DNA from: Pseudoalteromonas luteoviolacea
GTDB taxonomy: Bacteria > Pseudomonadota > Gammaproteobacteria > Enterobacterales > Alteromonadaceae
DNA length: 64,000 nucleotides
Assembly: GCF_000814765.1 (NCBI RefSeq)
Contig: NZ_JWIC01000005.1
Span: 744,001-808,000, forward strand
Reading direction: 5' to 3'
Positions 17,248 to 28,312 of the stretch are shown piece after piece. Under the pieces are notes generated by a model that did no database searches, was not told the origin of the DNA, and saw only the letters and a program-made list of their open reading frames with translations. The position numbers and the translations under genes are program-made. Position 1 is the stretch's first letter. Each line of letters opens with the position of its first letter.

Positions 17248-17443
17248 AAAGACAGTGACTACTCTATCGGAAATAAACCCGGCAAAATTTTGCTGCAAAC
17301 GGCCCCCTAAGTGTCAAAGAAATGTTTTGGTGTATTTTTCACCCAATTTAACTATAGCAACCAACTGTTTTTCAGCCAGTTTAATTTTTTGGCACGAAAC
17401 TAGCTTATATGTTCGGGAATGTTGTAATTAGGGGAATTACCAG

Positions 17444-18340
17444 ATGGAAAATGTCCATATTTTGGCACAGCGAACGCCTTCGCGCGGTGATTACGTTCCG
17501 TTCACGACCGAACAATACGTAACGCAGGCGCCTGAACAACCGAATGTGCTCGTTGAAAAGCTGCAAACAACGTTAGAGATAAACGGTATCTTAGATATCT
17601 TTGCATCCTACGTTAAGCGCATTACTGATCTTGCAGGATTGCAGTTTCATTCCAATCAAGGACTGTTTCAAACTCAACAAAGTGATAACCAACTCAAGCC
17701 TTACACATTTGATCTCGACTTAGAGGGTCAGCACCTAGGACAGTTGGTCTATTTCAGCAAATATAGTTTTAGTGGCACAATACGCGCACGCTTAATGCAA
17801 CTGCATGCCTGCCTTTTGTACCCTTTAAGAAATGCTTTGATGTATCACCGCGTACTACAACTGGCAACTAAGGACACGCTCACCGGACTGTATAATCGCA
17901 GCCAGTTTAATGAATACCTAGAGACGAAGTTAGAGCGCAGCCGTAGGCAGCATCGAAACTTTAGTTTAATGCTATTAGACCTCGATAATTTTAAACAAGT
18001 AAACGATGCATTCGGGCACAAAAAAGGCGATGAGGTACTCATAGGATTTGCCAACATCTTGACTTCTAGCATTCGTGCCACAGACGCGGTGTTTAGATTT
18101 GGCGGTGATGAATTTGCCATTCTCATTGATGACCCTGCGTTTACAACAAATAAAGTCATCGCAGAGCGCATTATGGAACGAGTGAATAGTAACAGCTTAT
18201 TGGCAAAACATGCTGTCACCACCAGTATTGGTTTTACACTGGCTTCGAGCCAAGATTGCTCTAACGAAATTTTTGCACGGGCAGACAGTGGTTTATATAA
18301 AGCCAAAGAGGCCGGTAGAAATTGCGCACGCGCAGTATAA
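17444..18340 (+). CDS. Diguanylate cyclase (GGDEF)
   Basis: Makes the second messenger cyclic di-GMP from two GTP. The C-terminal GGDEF domain (about residues 138-298) has an intact active site, GGDEF at 220-224, plus DTLTGLYNR, DLDNFKQVND and GHKKGDE motifs. RATD at 211-214, five residues before the active site, is a canonical inhibitory I-site, so feedback by product is expected. The first 130 residues have no signal peptide or membrane segment and look like a cytoplasmic GAF-like sensory domain, though I cannot identify a ligand. It is followed at once by a strong terminator, so it is probably monocistronic. Confidence 0.9.
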   Translation: MENVHILAQRTPSRGDYVPFTTEQYVTQAPEQPNVLVEKLQTTLEINGILDIFASYVKRITDLAGLQFHSNQGLFQTQQSDNQLKPYTFDLDLEGQHLGQLVYFSKYSFSGTIRARLMQLHACLLYPLRNALMYHRVLQLATKDTLTGLYNRSQFNEYLETKLERSRRQHRNFSLMLLDLDNFKQVNDAFGHKKGDEVLIGFANILTSSIRATDAVFRFGGDEFAILIDDPAFTTNKVIAERIMERVNSNSLLAKHAVTTSIGFTLASSQDCSNEIFARADSGLYKAKEAGRNCARAV

Positions 18341-18347
18341 ACCCACA

Positions 18348-18377
18348 GGTACTTATCATCCCCTAATGATAAGTACC
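18348..18377 (+). terminator. Terminator after the diguanylate cyclase
   Basis: A 12-base perfect stem (GGTACTTATCAT and complement) with a 6-base loop is followed by GCTTTTT. It begins eight bases after the stop codon. Confidence 0.85.
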
Positions 18378-18382
18378 GCTTT

Positions 18383-18724
18383 TTAGCCTTGGCTATTTTT
18401 TAGCTGAAATAACCACAGCAAAATAGCAAAACCACAAAAAAACCCATTAATAACCCAGCCCAACGCCCAAAAATCAGGAAGAACACTAAACAATATGGAC
18501 AACATGGGCGCAGCTAATCCTAAAATGAAGTAAACCCCTCCCTTGCCATGCCAATAAGCAAGTAATAACACTGCCGATAATACCCCAACACTCAATGCTA
18601 AAATAAGATTTGCCCAATTTATAGACGAGCTTATGCTAAGTAATATAAATATCAACGCACATAAAAACAAAGCAATCGGTGCTTTGCGTGCCAAAGACGA
18701 ACCAATCTGTTTGTTACTCTGCAT
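18383..18724 (-). CDS. Small hypothetical membrane protein
   Basis: A 113-residue protein that is almost all membrane: four hydrophobic segments (about residues 16-33, 37-57, 65-82, 88-107) separated by short polar turns such as YWHGKGG. No family recognised. Its start overlaps the end of tilS by 11 bases, so the two are co-transcribed and probably translationally coupled, but nothing links it to tRNA modification. Confidence 0.75.
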   Translation of the reverse strand: MQSNKQIGSSLARKAPIALFLCALIFILLSISSSINWANLILALSVGVLSAVLLLAYWHGKGGVYFILGLAAPMLSILFSVLPDFWALGWVINGFFCGFAILLWLFQLKNSQG

Positions 18725-20036
18725 CTTCTACCTGCCAATTAATTCCTGATTGCGCAGCATAGTCGGCATTGATAAATATACCGGCCACCGCAACCAAGGT
18801 TTCGTTGTAATAAATAAGCGGAATAGTGTCCCGCTCCCAGCTGGGTACTTTGGCAGCTTTGAGCCAATGCTTAACCGTATTACGGCCAGGTTTTCCGAAT
18901 GGCTTGATCTTCTCATTAAGTTGAGCAAACCGGACAGTGATCGACTCACTCTTCGAAGGCTTGCGAATCCCCTTTCCTTCTACAAAGACCAAACTTCTGC
19001 CATCACCCAGTGGGGTCTTTTTTTCCAAGTTTGCCATAGGTATCTCACCCAATGATGTTGTTTTATTGAGTACCCAGTACATCAACCCGTTATAGCATTT
19101 GACCGCTCCTGCCCGTAACTGCACATGGACTTGGGCATCTTCTTTTGCATGAAGAGTTTGCTGTAAGATCTGGAACAGCTGCTTTTGTGTAGGCATATTT
19201 ACACCTTTATTACCCAACCATGCCCGCACAACATTAGCTTGCCTTAGCGCTGATAACGTCTTCAAATGCGATACGTTAAGTTCTTTGCCACATCGGCATG
19301 CGGCTAAATCATCATTGGTTATTTCGTCTATCAAAGTTTGTTGGGCTTGCAGTAAGGAAATAGACCTCAATACACTGGGTACAAACCCTATAAACCGCGC
19401 TTTGAGCAGTGGCATCACTTGATTACGTAAAAAATTGCGATCGAATACATCACTTTGATTGGACTCATCTTCGATATGAGACAAACCAAAAGTATGTGCA
19501 AACGCTTCAATATCTTTACGCTCAATATTAATCAGTGGCCTTGCACAATAACGTCCGCTTGCAAGTTGAGTGGTCGCCCGCATTGCACCAAGCCCCTGTA
19601 GTCCTGAACCTCTTTTTAAACGAATAAAAAAAGTTTCAACTTGATCATCAGCATGCTGACCAAGCAGCAAAGTGGTGTTTTTCAGCGCATGGGTATCCAA
19701 AGCCGCATAACGCGCATCTCTGGCCTGAGCTTCTAAACTGGTTCTTGTCTGCGCTTGGATCTCCACTGAGACTGCTTGAAAAGGGATGTTAAGCTTGGTG
19801 CATAATTGAGCGCAAAACGCCTGCCACTTAAGTGCATTGTCTGATAAGCCATGATTGACATAAATCGCTTCTAGCTTTATGCCTGCGTTGAGTGTGATGT
19901 ATTGCTGACATAAATGAAGTAATACAACTGAATCGACGCCACCAGATAAAGCGATGGTGAGCCCTTGCCCCAATCGCGCATGGCATTGCGCTTCAAGTGC
20001 ACTGGCAAATTGTTTATATACGCCTGTCGATTCCAT
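18714..20036 (-). CDS. tilS: tRNA(Ile)-lysidine synthetase
   Basis: Attaches lysine to C34 of the CAU-anticodon isoleucine tRNA, changing both codon reading and charging; essential in most bacteria. The ATP pyrophosphatase loop SGGVDS is at 31-36, followed by GQHADDQVETFFIRLKRG, an insertion typical of TilS. The C-terminal substrate-binding regions include IKPFGKPGRNTVKHWLK and VPSWERD. At 440 residues it matches the usual long form. It starts a two-gene unit with the small membrane protein and diverges from accA. Confidence 0.95.
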   Translation of the reverse strand: MESTGVYKQFASALEAQCHARLGQGLTIALSGGVDSVVLLHLCQQYITLNAGIKLEAIYVNHGLSDNALKWQAFCAQLCTKLNIPFQAVSVEIQAQTRTSLEAQARDARYAALDTHALKNTTLLLGQHADDQVETFFIRLKRGSGLQGLGAMRATTQLASGRYCARPLINIERKDIEAFAHTFGLSHIEDESNQSDVFDRNFLRNQVMPLLKARFIGFVPSVLRSISLLQAQQTLIDEITNDDLAACRCGKELNVSHLKTLSALRQANVVRAWLGNKGVNMPTQKQLFQILQQTLHAKEDAQVHVQLRAGAVKCYNGLMYWVLNKTTSLGEIPMANLEKKTPLGDGRSLVFVEGKGIRKPSKSESITVRFAQLNEKIKPFGKPGRNTVKHWLKAAKVPSWERDTIPLIYYNETLVAVAGIFINADYAAQSGINWQVEDAE

Positions 20037-20705
20037 ATTTTTTCCTCATACTCTCATCAGGCGTTATACCCTATCCAACTTAAATTGCAACGAACACTAG
20101 GCTGATAAAATGATATTGATGAAATAGAGCATCCTCAGCGCAAAACTTAATCCTGTTCAATTTTATTAATTAGTCCACCAATTTGGTACTTAAAATCAGT
20201 AAAAAAGAGTATATTTTGCCATTAATGAAGCGAAAACCAATTAATAAAACATTTTTAATCACTTAGCGTGACCTGACATTGATATATCACAAAAGTCATT
20301 TGCAAATTTTACATAGATAAAACAAACCCGAAATTAATTGACATTAGTGCTAAAATCTAGGTAAATCCCTACTTATGTTTAAAAAGTCACATTATCTTGC
20401 TGGTCTGTTTTCAAGATCCAGCTCGGGGCAGTATAATGTGCACAAAATTGTATGTGATGACAGAGAACAGCGCCTTCACGAAGGAAAAACAGTTAAAAAA
20501 TGAAGAAGGTAAATGTCGCTAAAATTCGACATCTTCTGCAAAAACTGACTTAAATAAGCAATATTGACACTTAGTTTAAGCTCCATTTAGCAAAATAGAC
20601 TATGCTAAATAATATGCTGAAAATAACTGAGTCACGGCATTTTAAATCTGTACTCTCTACATAAAACCGAGACAAACTTTAAAAAATTATCAGATAGGTT
20701 AGAAA
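20037..20705. other. Long gap between divergent tilS and accA
   Basis: No ORF with coding character on either strand. A two-tier inverted repeat at 20388-20440 pairs CACATTAT with ATAATGTG, and inside it GCTGG with CCAGC; it has no T tract. TTGACA hexamers occur at 20338 and 20564 but neither has a good -10 partner. The gap is long for this otherwise compact region, and a leader RNA or small RNA is possible. Confidence 0.4.
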
Positions 20706-21665
20706 ATGAGCTTAAATTATCTAGAATTTGAACTTCCAGTAGCTGAATTAGAGCAAAAAATTAAAGAGCTACAAGCTGTTAGTCGCTCAGGTTCTTTGGA
20801 CCTAAGTCTGGAAGAAGAAATCAGTAAGTTAAAAGAAAAAAGTGTACAGCTTACTGAAAAAATTTACTCAGAACTTAACCCTTGGCAGTTACTTCAACTA
20901 GCGCGTCACCCAATGCGTCCTCATGCAAGTGACTACATCAAGCGCATGTTTACAGAATTCGACGAGTTTGCAGGTGATCGCGCATTTGCAAACGACCCAG
21001 CAATCATTGGCGGTACTGCACGACTAGACGGTAAGCCAGTGATGGTAATCGGCCAAGAAAAAGGTCGTGATACAGCAGAAAAAATCAAGCGTAACTTCGG
21101 TATGCCACGTCCAGAAGGTTACCGTAAAGCTAAGCGTCTTATGGAAATGGCTGAACGTTTTAAGATGCCAGTGATCACATTAATCGATACACAAGGTGCA
21201 TACCCTGGAATTGGCGCAGAAGAGCGTGGTCAAAGTGAAGCCATCGCAATGAACTTAAAAGTCATGGCATCATTAAAGGTTCCTACAATTTGTAGCGTAA
21301 TCGGTGAAGGTGGTTCAGGTGGTGCGCTAGCAATTGGTGTGGGCGACCGCGTTAACATGCTACGTTATAGTACTTATTCAGTTATCACACCTGAAGGGTG
21401 TGCTTCAATCCTTTGGAAGAGTGCAGAAAAAGCACCTCTTGCAGCTGAAGCAATGGGTGTATCTGCACAGCGTATCAAAGATAACAACCTAATCAACGAA
21501 ATCGTTTCTGAGCCTCTAGGCGGTGCACACCGTGATTACGATACGGCGGCAAGAAATCTAAAAGCGCAGATCATCAAAGATCTAGATAGCGTGTCTAAAC
21601 TTAGCCAAGAAGAAATGCTTGAGCAAAGATACCAGCGCCTAATGTCTTTTGGTTATTGTAACTAA
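20706..21665 (+). CDS. accA: Acetyl-CoA carboxylase carboxyltransferase alpha subunit
   Basis: Together with AccD transfers the carboxyl group from biotin to acetyl-CoA, giving malonyl-CoA for fatty acid synthesis. The 319-residue length and sequence are standard: an N-terminal coiled-coil region ([17 protein letters not shown]), HASDYI, then [23 protein letters not shown] and the oxyanion glycines [12 protein letters not shown]. In E. coli accA follows dnaE on the same strand. Here it runs the other way, converging on dnaE with a shared terminator, and diverges from tilS, so its transcription is independent of the dnaE block. Confidence 0.97.
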   Translation: MSLNYLEFELPVAELEQKIKELQAVSRSGSLDLSLEEEISKLKEKSVQLTEKIYSELNPWQLLQLARHPMRPHASDYIKRMFTEFDEFAGDRAFANDPAIIGGTARLDGKPVMVIGQEKGRDTAEKIKRNFGMPRPEGYRKAKRLMEMAERFKMPVITLIDTQGAYPGIGAEERGQSEAIAMNLKVMASLKVPTICSVIGEGGSGGALAIGVGDRVNMLRYSTYSVITPEGCASILWKSAEKAPLAAEAMGVSAQRIKDNNLINEIVSEPLGGAHRDYDTAARNLKAQIIKDLDSVSKLSQEEMLEQRYQRLMSFGYCN

Positions 21666-21680
21666 TTAAAAGTTAAAATT

Positions 21681-21709
21681 AAAAAGGCCACCCATTGGGT
21701 GGCCTTTTT
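21681..21709. terminator. Bidirectional terminator between accA and dnaE
   Basis: A 13-base perfect stem (AAAAAGGCCACCC and complement) with a 3-base loop has A and T tracts on both sides, serving both convergent genes. Confidence 0.9.
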
Positions 21710-21730
21710 TGTAGCTGAAATCATGTATGT

Positions 21731-24700
21731 TTAATCAAAAATTAATTCTACATCTTGTCCAGTTAACTTTTTCAATGCCCTCATCAGCTCGTCACTCGGT
21801 GTCACACACCACTGCGTGCCAAGTGTTAATTCCGCAGTTGCATCAGGGCGTTGATATTCGATGATCACCTGACATGTTCCAAACTTATATGGCTCTAATA
21901 CCCGTTTTAAGTTCTCACCAAACCCCGCATCAATTTGCGCCATATTGAGCCGCATCTTCATTGAGTTCACACGTTTCTCCCGTGCCTGCCCAATGGTATT
22001 CACATCTCTGGCAGTCATCGTAATACCACCGGAGAAGTTATCAAAACTCACCTGCCCAGAGATCACCAAGATCTGGTTTACCTGGAGCAAGCTCTCGTAC
22101 ATTTCAAATTGTTCAGGAAAGAAACGCACATCAATACGGGCACTCTTGTCATCAAGCGTGATAAGACCCCAGCGGTTGCCTTTTTTATTTATCAAAGTTC
22201 GCGCATTGATAACCAGTCCAGCGGCTGTCGATTGCATATCTCTGTTGGTCGGCTGTAAATCTACCAATTTGCCAGATGTATAATGCTTGAGTTCTTTGCG
22301 ATATTGGTTTATCGGATGTCCGGTCAGGTATAAACCCAGCGTTTCCTTTTCACCATCAAGCCACTCGTTGTCACTCAAAGGCGGCGCCTGAACGAAAGCT
22401 TGCGCGACTTCCTCAGGTTCAACTGCAAGCAAACCAAATAAGTCTGACTGACCTAACTGCTCCGCTTTATGGTGTTGTTCGGCAGATTTCATGGCGTCTT
22501 TCAAACTTGCCAATAATGTTGCACGTCCACCTTGTTTCTTCTCTGGGCCAAGCTTATCGAGGGCCCCAGCATAAATGAGCTTTTCAATCACACGGCGGTT
22601 AAGACGTTTTAAGTCAACACGGGCACAAAAATCAAATAGGTCTTTAAACTCACCACCTTGCTCGCGCGCTTCAAGGATCGCCTCGACAGGACCTTCACCG
22701 ACCCCTTTAATCGCGCCAATGCCGTAAACAATCTCACCTTGTAAGTTCACTGCAAACTTATACACACCCGCATTCACATCCGGTGGTAACAAGGTCAACT
22801 TCATGTTTTCACACTCATCAACCAAGGTGACAATCTTATCGGTGTTATCCATATCCGCAGACATTACCGCCGCCATGAATTCAGCAGGGAAGTGCGTTTT
22901 CATCCAGAGCGTTTGATAAGAAACCAGTGCGTATGCTGCCGAGTGAGATTTGTTAAAACCATAACCTGCGAACTTTTCTACAAGGTCGAAGATCTTCATC
23001 GCAAGTTCGCCATCAACCCCGTTATTGATCGACCCTTCTTCAAAGGTTGAACGTTGCTTTGCCATCTCTTCAGGTTTTTTCTTACCCATCGCACGACGAA
23101 GCAAGTCAGCGCCACCTAGGCTATAACCAGCAAGGACCTGCGCGATCTGCATGACCTGCTCCTGATAGAGGATGATCCCATAGGTCGGCTCTAAGATAGG
23201 TGCTAAGCTTTCATGCTGATATTGAGCATCTGGGAAAGAGATCTCTTCTCGGCCATGCTTACGGTCGATGAAGTTATCTACCATGCCCGATTGCAGAGGA
23301 CCCGGACGGAATAAAGCAACCAGTGCGATCATATCTTCAAAGCAGTCTGGCTTAAGTCGGCGGATCAGATCTTTCATACCACGGGATTCTAGCTGGAATA
23401 CTGCGGTGGTTTCTGCTCTGAGTAACACCTCAAAACTGGCATGGTCATCCAGTGGAATCGCGTTGATATCAACAAATGGCTTTTGCTCCCGTGCCAAACG
23501 CTCGTTGGCCATATCCAACGCCCACTGCAATATGGTCAGTGTTCTTAGACCTAAGAAGTCAAACTTTACTAGACCGGCCGTTTCTACGTCGTTTTTATCA
23601 AATTGGGTAACTGGAAACTTACCCTCTTCGTCACAGTATAAGGCTGCAAAGTCGGTAATGCTGGTTGGCGAGATAACAACACCACCGGCGTGTTTACCAG
23701 CGTTACGGGTACACCCCTCTAGAATTCGACATTTGTCGATAAGCTCTTTTACTTCATCATCACCGTCGTAAGCTTCAGGTAACCTTGGCTCGACTTCAAA
23801 AGCTTTGGCAAGTGTCATACCTGGATCGCCAGGTACTAGCTTGGAAATTCTATCAACAAAGCCATATGGGTGACCTAATACCCGGCCTACGTCACGAATT
23901 ACCGCTTTGGCCGCCATGGTACCAAAGGTGATGATCTGAGATACCGCTTGTCGCCCGTACAATTTGGCAACGTGATCAATCACCTCATCTCGTCTATCCA
24001 TACAGAAGTCGACGTCAAAGTCAGGCATCGAGACACGTTCTGGGTTCAAGAATCGTTCGAATAGCAGGTCGAATTCAAGTGGGTCAAGATCGGTGATCTT
24101 CAATGCATACGCCACCAATGAACCCGCACCAGAACCTCGACCAGGACCAACTGGGATATTGTTATCTTTACTCCACTGAATGAATTCCATTACGATCAAG
24201 AAGTAGCCTGGGAATCCCATTTGGTTGATAACGTCTAATTCAATCCTTAAACGATCATCGTACTCAACTCGCTTAACTTTTCTGTCTTCTTCATCTGGGA
24301 ATAAAAACTGTAGACGTTCTTCAAGGCCATCTTCAGATACCTTAACTAAGAAGTCATCAATTTTTAAATCACCCGTAGGGTAGTCTGGTAAGAAGTACGT
24401 ACCGAGCTGGACCGTAACATTACAGCGCTTAGCGATTTCCACCGTATTTTCCAGCGCTTCGGGGATGTCACTAAACAACTCAGCCATCTGCTCAGGTGTT
24501 TTTAGATACTGCTCTTTGGAAAAGCGTTTCGGTCTGTTCTTATCTTCTAACGTGTATCCATCGTGGATAGCAACACGGATCTCATGCGCTTCGAAGTCTT
24601 CTTCATGTAAAAATACCACTTCATTGGTGGCAACAACCGGTAAATTGCGCTCAGCAGCAAGGGCCACAGCTGCATGTAAATAGTCTTCTTCTTGCTCGCG

Positions 24701-25222
24701 CCCTGTACGGTGAAGTTCAAGGTAATAATGATCCGCAAAATGTTCTTCATAGAAGGCCAGTGTTTCTAAAGCCAGTTGCTGGTTACCTTTAAGTAGAGCT
24801 TTACCCACATCGCCATCTTTTGCGCCTGAGAGTAATATTAAGCCCTCTTTGTACTGCGCTAACCATGCCTTATCAACCACCGGACGATGGAATACATGAC
24901 CTCTTAGAAACGCTTCGGAAATCAGTAGTGTCAGGTTTTTATACCCTTCATTATTTTTCGCCAGCACCACAATACGACAAGGCTCATCAGGCAACTCATC
25001 GCTTTTCAGCCACAGATCTGCCCCCACCATAGGTTTTATTCCTGCGCCATGGGCACCGCCATAAAACCGCACTAAACCACATAAGTTCATTTGATCCGTG
25101 ATGGCAAACGCAGGCATTTCAAGTTCTTGCGCTCTAGCAACAATCGGTTTGGTTTTTGCCAAACCATCGACCATTGAGAAGTCACTATGCACACGTAAGT
25201 GTACAAAATTAGGCGTTGGCAT
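21731..25222 (-). CDS. dnaE: DNA polymerase III alpha subunit
   Basis: Replicative DNA polymerase, 1163 residues, close to the E. coli length of 1160. The N-terminal PHP domain starts at [13 protein letters not shown]. The palm holds the catalytic acidic motif [16 protein letters not shown] and the later [11 protein letters not shown], followed by the fingers ([21 protein letters not shown] region). The beta-clamp-binding and OB-fold regions complete the C terminus ([16 protein letters not shown]). It begins two bases after rnhB, so both are co-transcribed as the end of the long envelope block, with the accA-side terminator beyond. Confidence 0.98.
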   Translation of the reverse strand: MPTPNFVHLRVHSDFSMVDGLAKTKPIVARAQELEMPAFAITDQMNLCGLVRFYGGAHGAGIKPMVGADLWLKSDELPDEPCRIVVLAKNNEGYKNLTLLISEAFLRGHVFHRPVVDKAWLAQYKEGLILLSGAKDGDVGKALLKGNQQLALETLAFYEEHFADHYYLELHRTGREQEEDYLHAAVALAAERNLPVVATNEVVFLHEEDFEAHEIRVAIHDGYTLEDKNRPKRFSKEQYLKTPEQMAELFSDIPEALENTVEIAKRCNVTVQLGTYFLPDYPTGDLKIDDFLVKVSEDGLEERLQFLFPDEEDRKVKRVEYDDRLRIELDVINQMGFPGYFLIVMEFIQWSKDNNIPVGPGRGSGAGSLVAYALKITDLDPLEFDLLFERFLNPERVSMPDFDVDFCMDRRDEVIDHVAKLYGRQAVSQIITFGTMAAKAVIRDVGRVLGHPYGFVDRISKLVPGDPGMTLAKAFEVEPRLPEAYDGDDEVKELIDKCRILEGCTRNAGKHAGGVVISPTSITDFAALYCDEEGKFPVTQFDKNDVETAGLVKFDFLGLRTLTILQWALDMANERLAREQKPFVDINAIPLDDHASFEVLLRAETTAVFQLESRGMKDLIRRLKPDCFEDMIALVALFRPGPLQSGMVDNFIDRKHGREEISFPDAQYQHESLAPILEPTYGIILYQEQVMQIAQVLAGYSLGGADLLRRAMGKKKPEEMAKQRSTFEEGSINNGVDGELAMKIFDLVEKFAGYGFNKSHSAAYALVSYQTLWMKTHFPAEFMAAVMSADMDNTDKIVTLVDECENMKLTLLPPDVNAGVYKFAVNLQGEIVYGIGAIKGVGEGPVEAILEAREQGGEFKDLFDFCARVDLKRLNRRVIEKLIYAGALDKLGPEKKQGGRATLLASLKDAMKSAEQHHKAEQLGQSDLFGLLAVEPEEVAQAFVQAPPLSDNEWLDGEKETLGLYLTGHPINQYRKELKHYTSGKLVDLQPTNRDMQSTAAGLVINARTLINKKGNRWGLITLDDKSARIDVRFFPEQFEMYESLLQVNQILVISGQVSFDNFSGGITMTARDVNTIGQAREKRVNSMKMRLNMAQIDAGFGENLKRVLEPYKFGTCQVIIEYQRPDATAELTLGTQWCVTPSDELMRALKKLTGQDVELIFD

Positions 25223-25224
25223 AG

Positions 25225-25818
25225 TTACGACTGCTCCGCGATAATTTTTTGTACTGGCTTAAAGCTCTTACGGTGATAAGGGGTAATGCCATGTTGTGCA
25301 AGAGCTTCGAAGTGCGCCTTAGTCGGATACCCCTTGTGGCCCGCAAAACCGAATTCAGGATACTGTTCATCTAATTCAATCATTTCATTATCACGCGTGA
25401 CTTTAGCCAAAATTGAGGCCGCACTGATCTCAGCTACTAGGCTATCGCCTTTCACAACCGCTTGTGTAGGAACCGCAATATCAGGCACACGATTACCATC
25501 AACAAAAACAAATTCAGCAGGAATTGATAAACCTTCAACTGCGCGCTTCATTGCCAGCATGGTAGCGTGCAGAATATTTAGCTCATCGATTTCTTCAACC
25601 GATGCGCGTGCAATACAATAGCACAGAGCTTTCTCTTTAATTTCTTCCGCCAAAGCATTACGTTTTTTCTCAGACAACTTTTTTGAGTCAGTTAACCCTT
25701 CAATTGGCTTTTCTGGGTCCAAAATAACCGCTGCAGTGACCACATCCCCCACTAGAGGGCCTCGTCCAACCTCATCAACACCAGCTATATGGTTAACGTT
25801 TGGGCGCTCAATTTGCAT
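25225..25818 (-). CDS. rnhB: Ribonuclease HII
   Basis: Removes ribonucleotides misincorporated in DNA and the RNA part of hybrids. The 197-residue protein has the type 2 catalytic motif [15 protein letters not shown] (acidic pair in DE) and the later [20 protein letters not shown], with the final metal-binding acidic residue in [11 protein letters not shown]. Its start overlaps the end of lpxB by 11 bases, indicating translational coupling. The order lpxB-rnhB-dnaE is conserved across gammaproteobacteria. Confidence 0.96.
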   Translation of the reverse strand: MQIERPNVNHIAGVDEVGRGPLVGDVVTAAVILDPEKPIEGLTDSKKLSEKKRNALAEEIKEKALCYCIARASVEEIDELNILHATMLAMKRAVEGLSIPAEFVFVDGNRVPDIAVPTQAVVKGDSLVAEISAASILAKVTRDNEMIELDEQYPEFGFAGHKGYPTKAHFEALAQHGITPYHRKSFKPVQKIIAEQS

Positions 25819-26962
25819 CTATTACCTCCGCAACGGCAATGGCTGCCTGTTCGCTGGCATTCAAGCGAATATCTTTGTGTATTTCATAAAAACGTTTTAT
25901 CAACGCTGAATTATCCCCTCTTAATAGGGGTAAGAGTGCATCGGTTAATGCATCTGGATTACAATCTTCTTGCAAGAACTCAGCAACCAAAGGCGCATCA
26001 GCCAATAAATTAGGCAATGAAAAGTGCTTAATATTAAAAGTGAAAAATGTGCTAAATATTTTATAGCTCAAGGTTTTAAGGCGATAACCTACCACCATGG
26101 GTTTTTTATACAACATGGCTTCCAGCGTCGCGGTACCTGACGCCAACAGCACGGCATCTGCCGCCGTCATCGCCAGTGAAGACTTACCGTCTAACATGAT
26201 TGGTCTCAGTTCTGGCGCAATTTTATTCAAAATTTGCGTGAACTGTTTTTGACGCTTTTCATTGACCAAAGGTACTACAATTTTAAGATCAGGGATTTTG
26301 TCCACTAATTGCTTTGCAGTTTGTAAATATGTTTCACTCAATAAGCCAACCTCAGAGCCACGACTGCCGGGCAACAACGCCAATACCGTGTCTGATTCTT
26401 TTAATCCTATCTCTTTTCTGGCTGCTAAGGTGTCTGACTCTAATGGAATTTCATCTGCAAGGGTATGACCGACAAACGTACATGGCACTTCATACTTATC
26501 ATAAAACGCCTTTTCGAATGGCAACAATGATAAAACCAAGTTTGTTGCCTCAGCGATGGTATGAATGCGCTTTGGCCGCCAAGCCCAAACGGATGGACTC
26601 ACATATTGAATGGTTTTTATACCCGCCGCTTTCAATGGTTTTTCAACACGCAAGTTAAAATCAGGCGCATCAACGCCGATAAAGACATCTGGTGGATTTT
26701 GAATAAAATAATTGACCAACTCTTTTCGAATTTTAAGTAATCGTGGTAGTCGGCCTAATACTTCCACAAGCCCCATCACTGCAAGCTCTTCCATATCAAA
26801 TAAGCTCTTACAGCCTTCGGCTTGCATTTTGGGGCCCGCGATGCCAACAAACTGGGCATTTGGAAAGCGCTTTTTTAACGCTTTAATGAGACCTGCACCA
26901 AGAATATCGCCAGATAACTCACCTGCGACAATCCCAACAGTAATTGATTTTTCGTTTGCCAT
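25808..26962 (-). CDS. lpxB: Lipid-A-disaccharide synthase
   Basis: Joins UDP-2,3-diacylglucosamine and lipid X into the lipid A disaccharide at the inner face of the membrane. A family GT19 glycosyltransferase of 384 residues, with [14 protein letters not shown] at the N terminus, [13 protein letters not shown] in the middle and [13 protein letters not shown] near the sugar-nucleotide site. Only 24 bases separate its start from a strong terminator hairpin in the lpxA-lpxB gap, so most transcription must read through. Confidence 0.97.
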   Translation of the reverse strand: MANEKSITVGIVAGELSGDILGAGLIKALKKRFPNAQFVGIAGPKMQAEGCKSLFDMEELAVMGLVEVLGRLPRLLKIRKELVNYFIQNPPDVFIGVDAPDFNLRVEKPLKAAGIKTIQYVSPSVWAWRPKRIHTIAEATNLVLSLLPFEKAFYDKYEVPCTFVGHTLADEIPLESDTLAARKEIGLKESDTVLALLPGSRGSEVGLLSETYLQTAKQLVDKIPDLKIVVPLVNEKRQKQFTQILNKIAPELRPIMLDGKSSLAMTAADAVLLASGTATLEAMLYKKPMVVGYRLKTLSYKIFSTFFTFNIKHFSLPNLLADAPLVAEFLQEDCNPDALTDALLPLLRGDNSALIKRFYEIHKDIRLNASEQAAIAVAEVIDAN

Positions 26963-26985
26963 TTTTGTTCTTCTAGAAAATAAAA

Positions 26986-27008
26986 AACGCCATACTAAGT
27001 ATGGCGTT
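26986..27008 (-). terminator. Terminator or attenuator between lpxA and lpxB
   Basis: A ten-base perfect stem (AACGCCATAC and complement), 3-base loop, followed on the minus strand by TTTTTATTTTC: the form of an intrinsic terminator, in mid-operon and close to the lpxB start. Confidence 0.75.
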
Positions 27009-27075
27009 ATTATATCAGAACCCGCTCTTTGTTATCCGAAAAAATACGATATAGAAAGCAAAGAGCTAGATTTTG

Positions 27076-27846
27076 TTAGCGTACCAATCCACGCTCTGAT
27101 GTCGCGATAAAATCAAGCATCTGCTGAACTGCAGGAAACTGCTTTGCTTCATCTTGCAAAGCGGCTACCGCTTCATCTAACTTAAGGCCTTTACGGAAGA
27201 GTGTTTTATATGCTCTACGCGTTGCCATAATTTCATCAGATTCAAAACCACGGCGCTTTAACCCTTCGGTATTAATCGCAACCGGTCTTGCAGGAGTCCC
27301 CGTCGTTGTTACAAACGGTGGGACGTCTTGATTCACGCCAGAATACATGCCAACAAACGCATGCGAACCCACTTTACAGAACTGATGCACACCAGAGTTA
27401 CCTGCAAGGATAACCCAGTCTCCAACATGTACGTGGCCAGCAACACTCGCATTGTTAGCAAAAATCACGTTATTGCCAATTACAGCGTCGTGTGCAACAT
27501 GGGTATATGCCATGAATAAATTGTTACTACCAATAATGGTAACACCTTGATCTTGAATGGTGCCGCGATGAATTGTGGCACACTCTCTGATCACGTTGTT
27601 GTCACCAATAATCAGTTTGGTCGGTTCATCCTTGTACTTTTTATCTTGACAGGCCTCGCCTACTGACGCGAACTGAAATATGTGGTTACCAGAGCCAATT
27701 TCACTTGGCCCTTTAATAACTACATGAGACTCTATCTTACAATCATCACCGATAATCACATCATTACCGATATAACTGTATGGTCCGACTGAGACGTTGT
27801 TTCCTAATTTAGCGCCTGGCTCAATAATTGCGGTAGGATGGATCAC
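27076..27846 (-). CDS. lpxA: UDP-GlcNAc acyltransferase
   Basis: First step of lipid A synthesis: transfers a 3-hydroxyacyl chain from acyl carrier protein to O3 of UDP-N-acetylglucosamine. A 256-residue left-handed beta-helix with hexapeptide repeats through residue 190 and a helical C terminus. The catalytic histidine region is TYTHVAHDAVIGNN. Length and motifs match LpxA rather than LpxD. It follows fabZ by two bases, in the classical lpxD-fabZ-lpxA-lpxB order. Confidence 0.97.
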   Translation of the reverse strand: MIHPTAIIEPGAKLGNNVSVGPYSYIGNDVIIGDDCKIESHVVIKGPSEIGSGNHIFQFASVGEACQDKKYKDEPTKLIIGDNNVIRECATIHRGTIQDQGVTIIGSNNLFMAYTHVAHDAVIGNNVIFANNASVAGHVHVGDWVILAGNSGVHQFCKVGSHAFVGMYSGVNQDVPPFVTTTGTPARPVAINTEGLKRRGFESDEIMATRRAYKTLFRKGLKLDEAVAALQDEAKQFPAVQQMLDFIATSERGLVR

Positions 27847-27848
27847 GC

Positions 27849-28301
27849 TTAAAACTCTCTTCTAGCACACATTATTTCTGCACTACATACAACATTGCCG
27901 TCTACCTTCGCTTCACCTGAAAATTTCCAAATGTTGCGACGCTCTTTAACAAACTGTACGTGTAAATGCATCGTATCGCCAGGAACAACTGGCTGCTTAA
28001 ACCTTGCATTGTCAATGGCTGCAAACAAGTATAGCTCATTCTCACTGCGATTCTCGACCGTTTTAAAGCCAAGTAGGCCAGTTGCTTGAGCAAGTGCTTC
28101 CAAGATCATAACCCCTGGAAAAATGGGCTGATCTGGGAAGTGCCCTGTAAAAATAGGCTCATTTGCTGTGACATTTTTCACAGCATGTAAATATTCACCA
28201 GGCTTATGATCAATCACCTTATCCACTAGTAGCATAGGGTAACGGTGAGGAAGTAACTTCAAGATTTCTTGAATATCAAAGCTGTTTAATTCGTTGGCCA
28301 A
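27849..28301 (-). CDS. fabZ: 3-hydroxyacyl-ACP dehydratase
   Basis: Hot-dog-fold dehydratase of fatty acid elongation; it competes with LpxA and LpxD for 3-hydroxyacyl-ACP, which explains its place among them. The 150-residue protein has [14 protein letters not shown] at the N terminus and the catalytic pair in [20 protein letters not shown] (His in GHFP, Glu in ILEA). Confidence 0.97.
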   Translation of the reverse strand: MANELNSFDIQEILKLLPHRYPMLLVDKVIDHKPGEYLHAVKNVTANEPIFTGHFPDQPIFPGVMILEALAQATGLLGFKTVENRSENELYLFAAIDNARFKQPVVPGDTMHLHVQFVKERRNIWKFSGEAKVDGNVVCSAEIMCARREF

Positions 28302-28312
28302 AATAGTACCTT

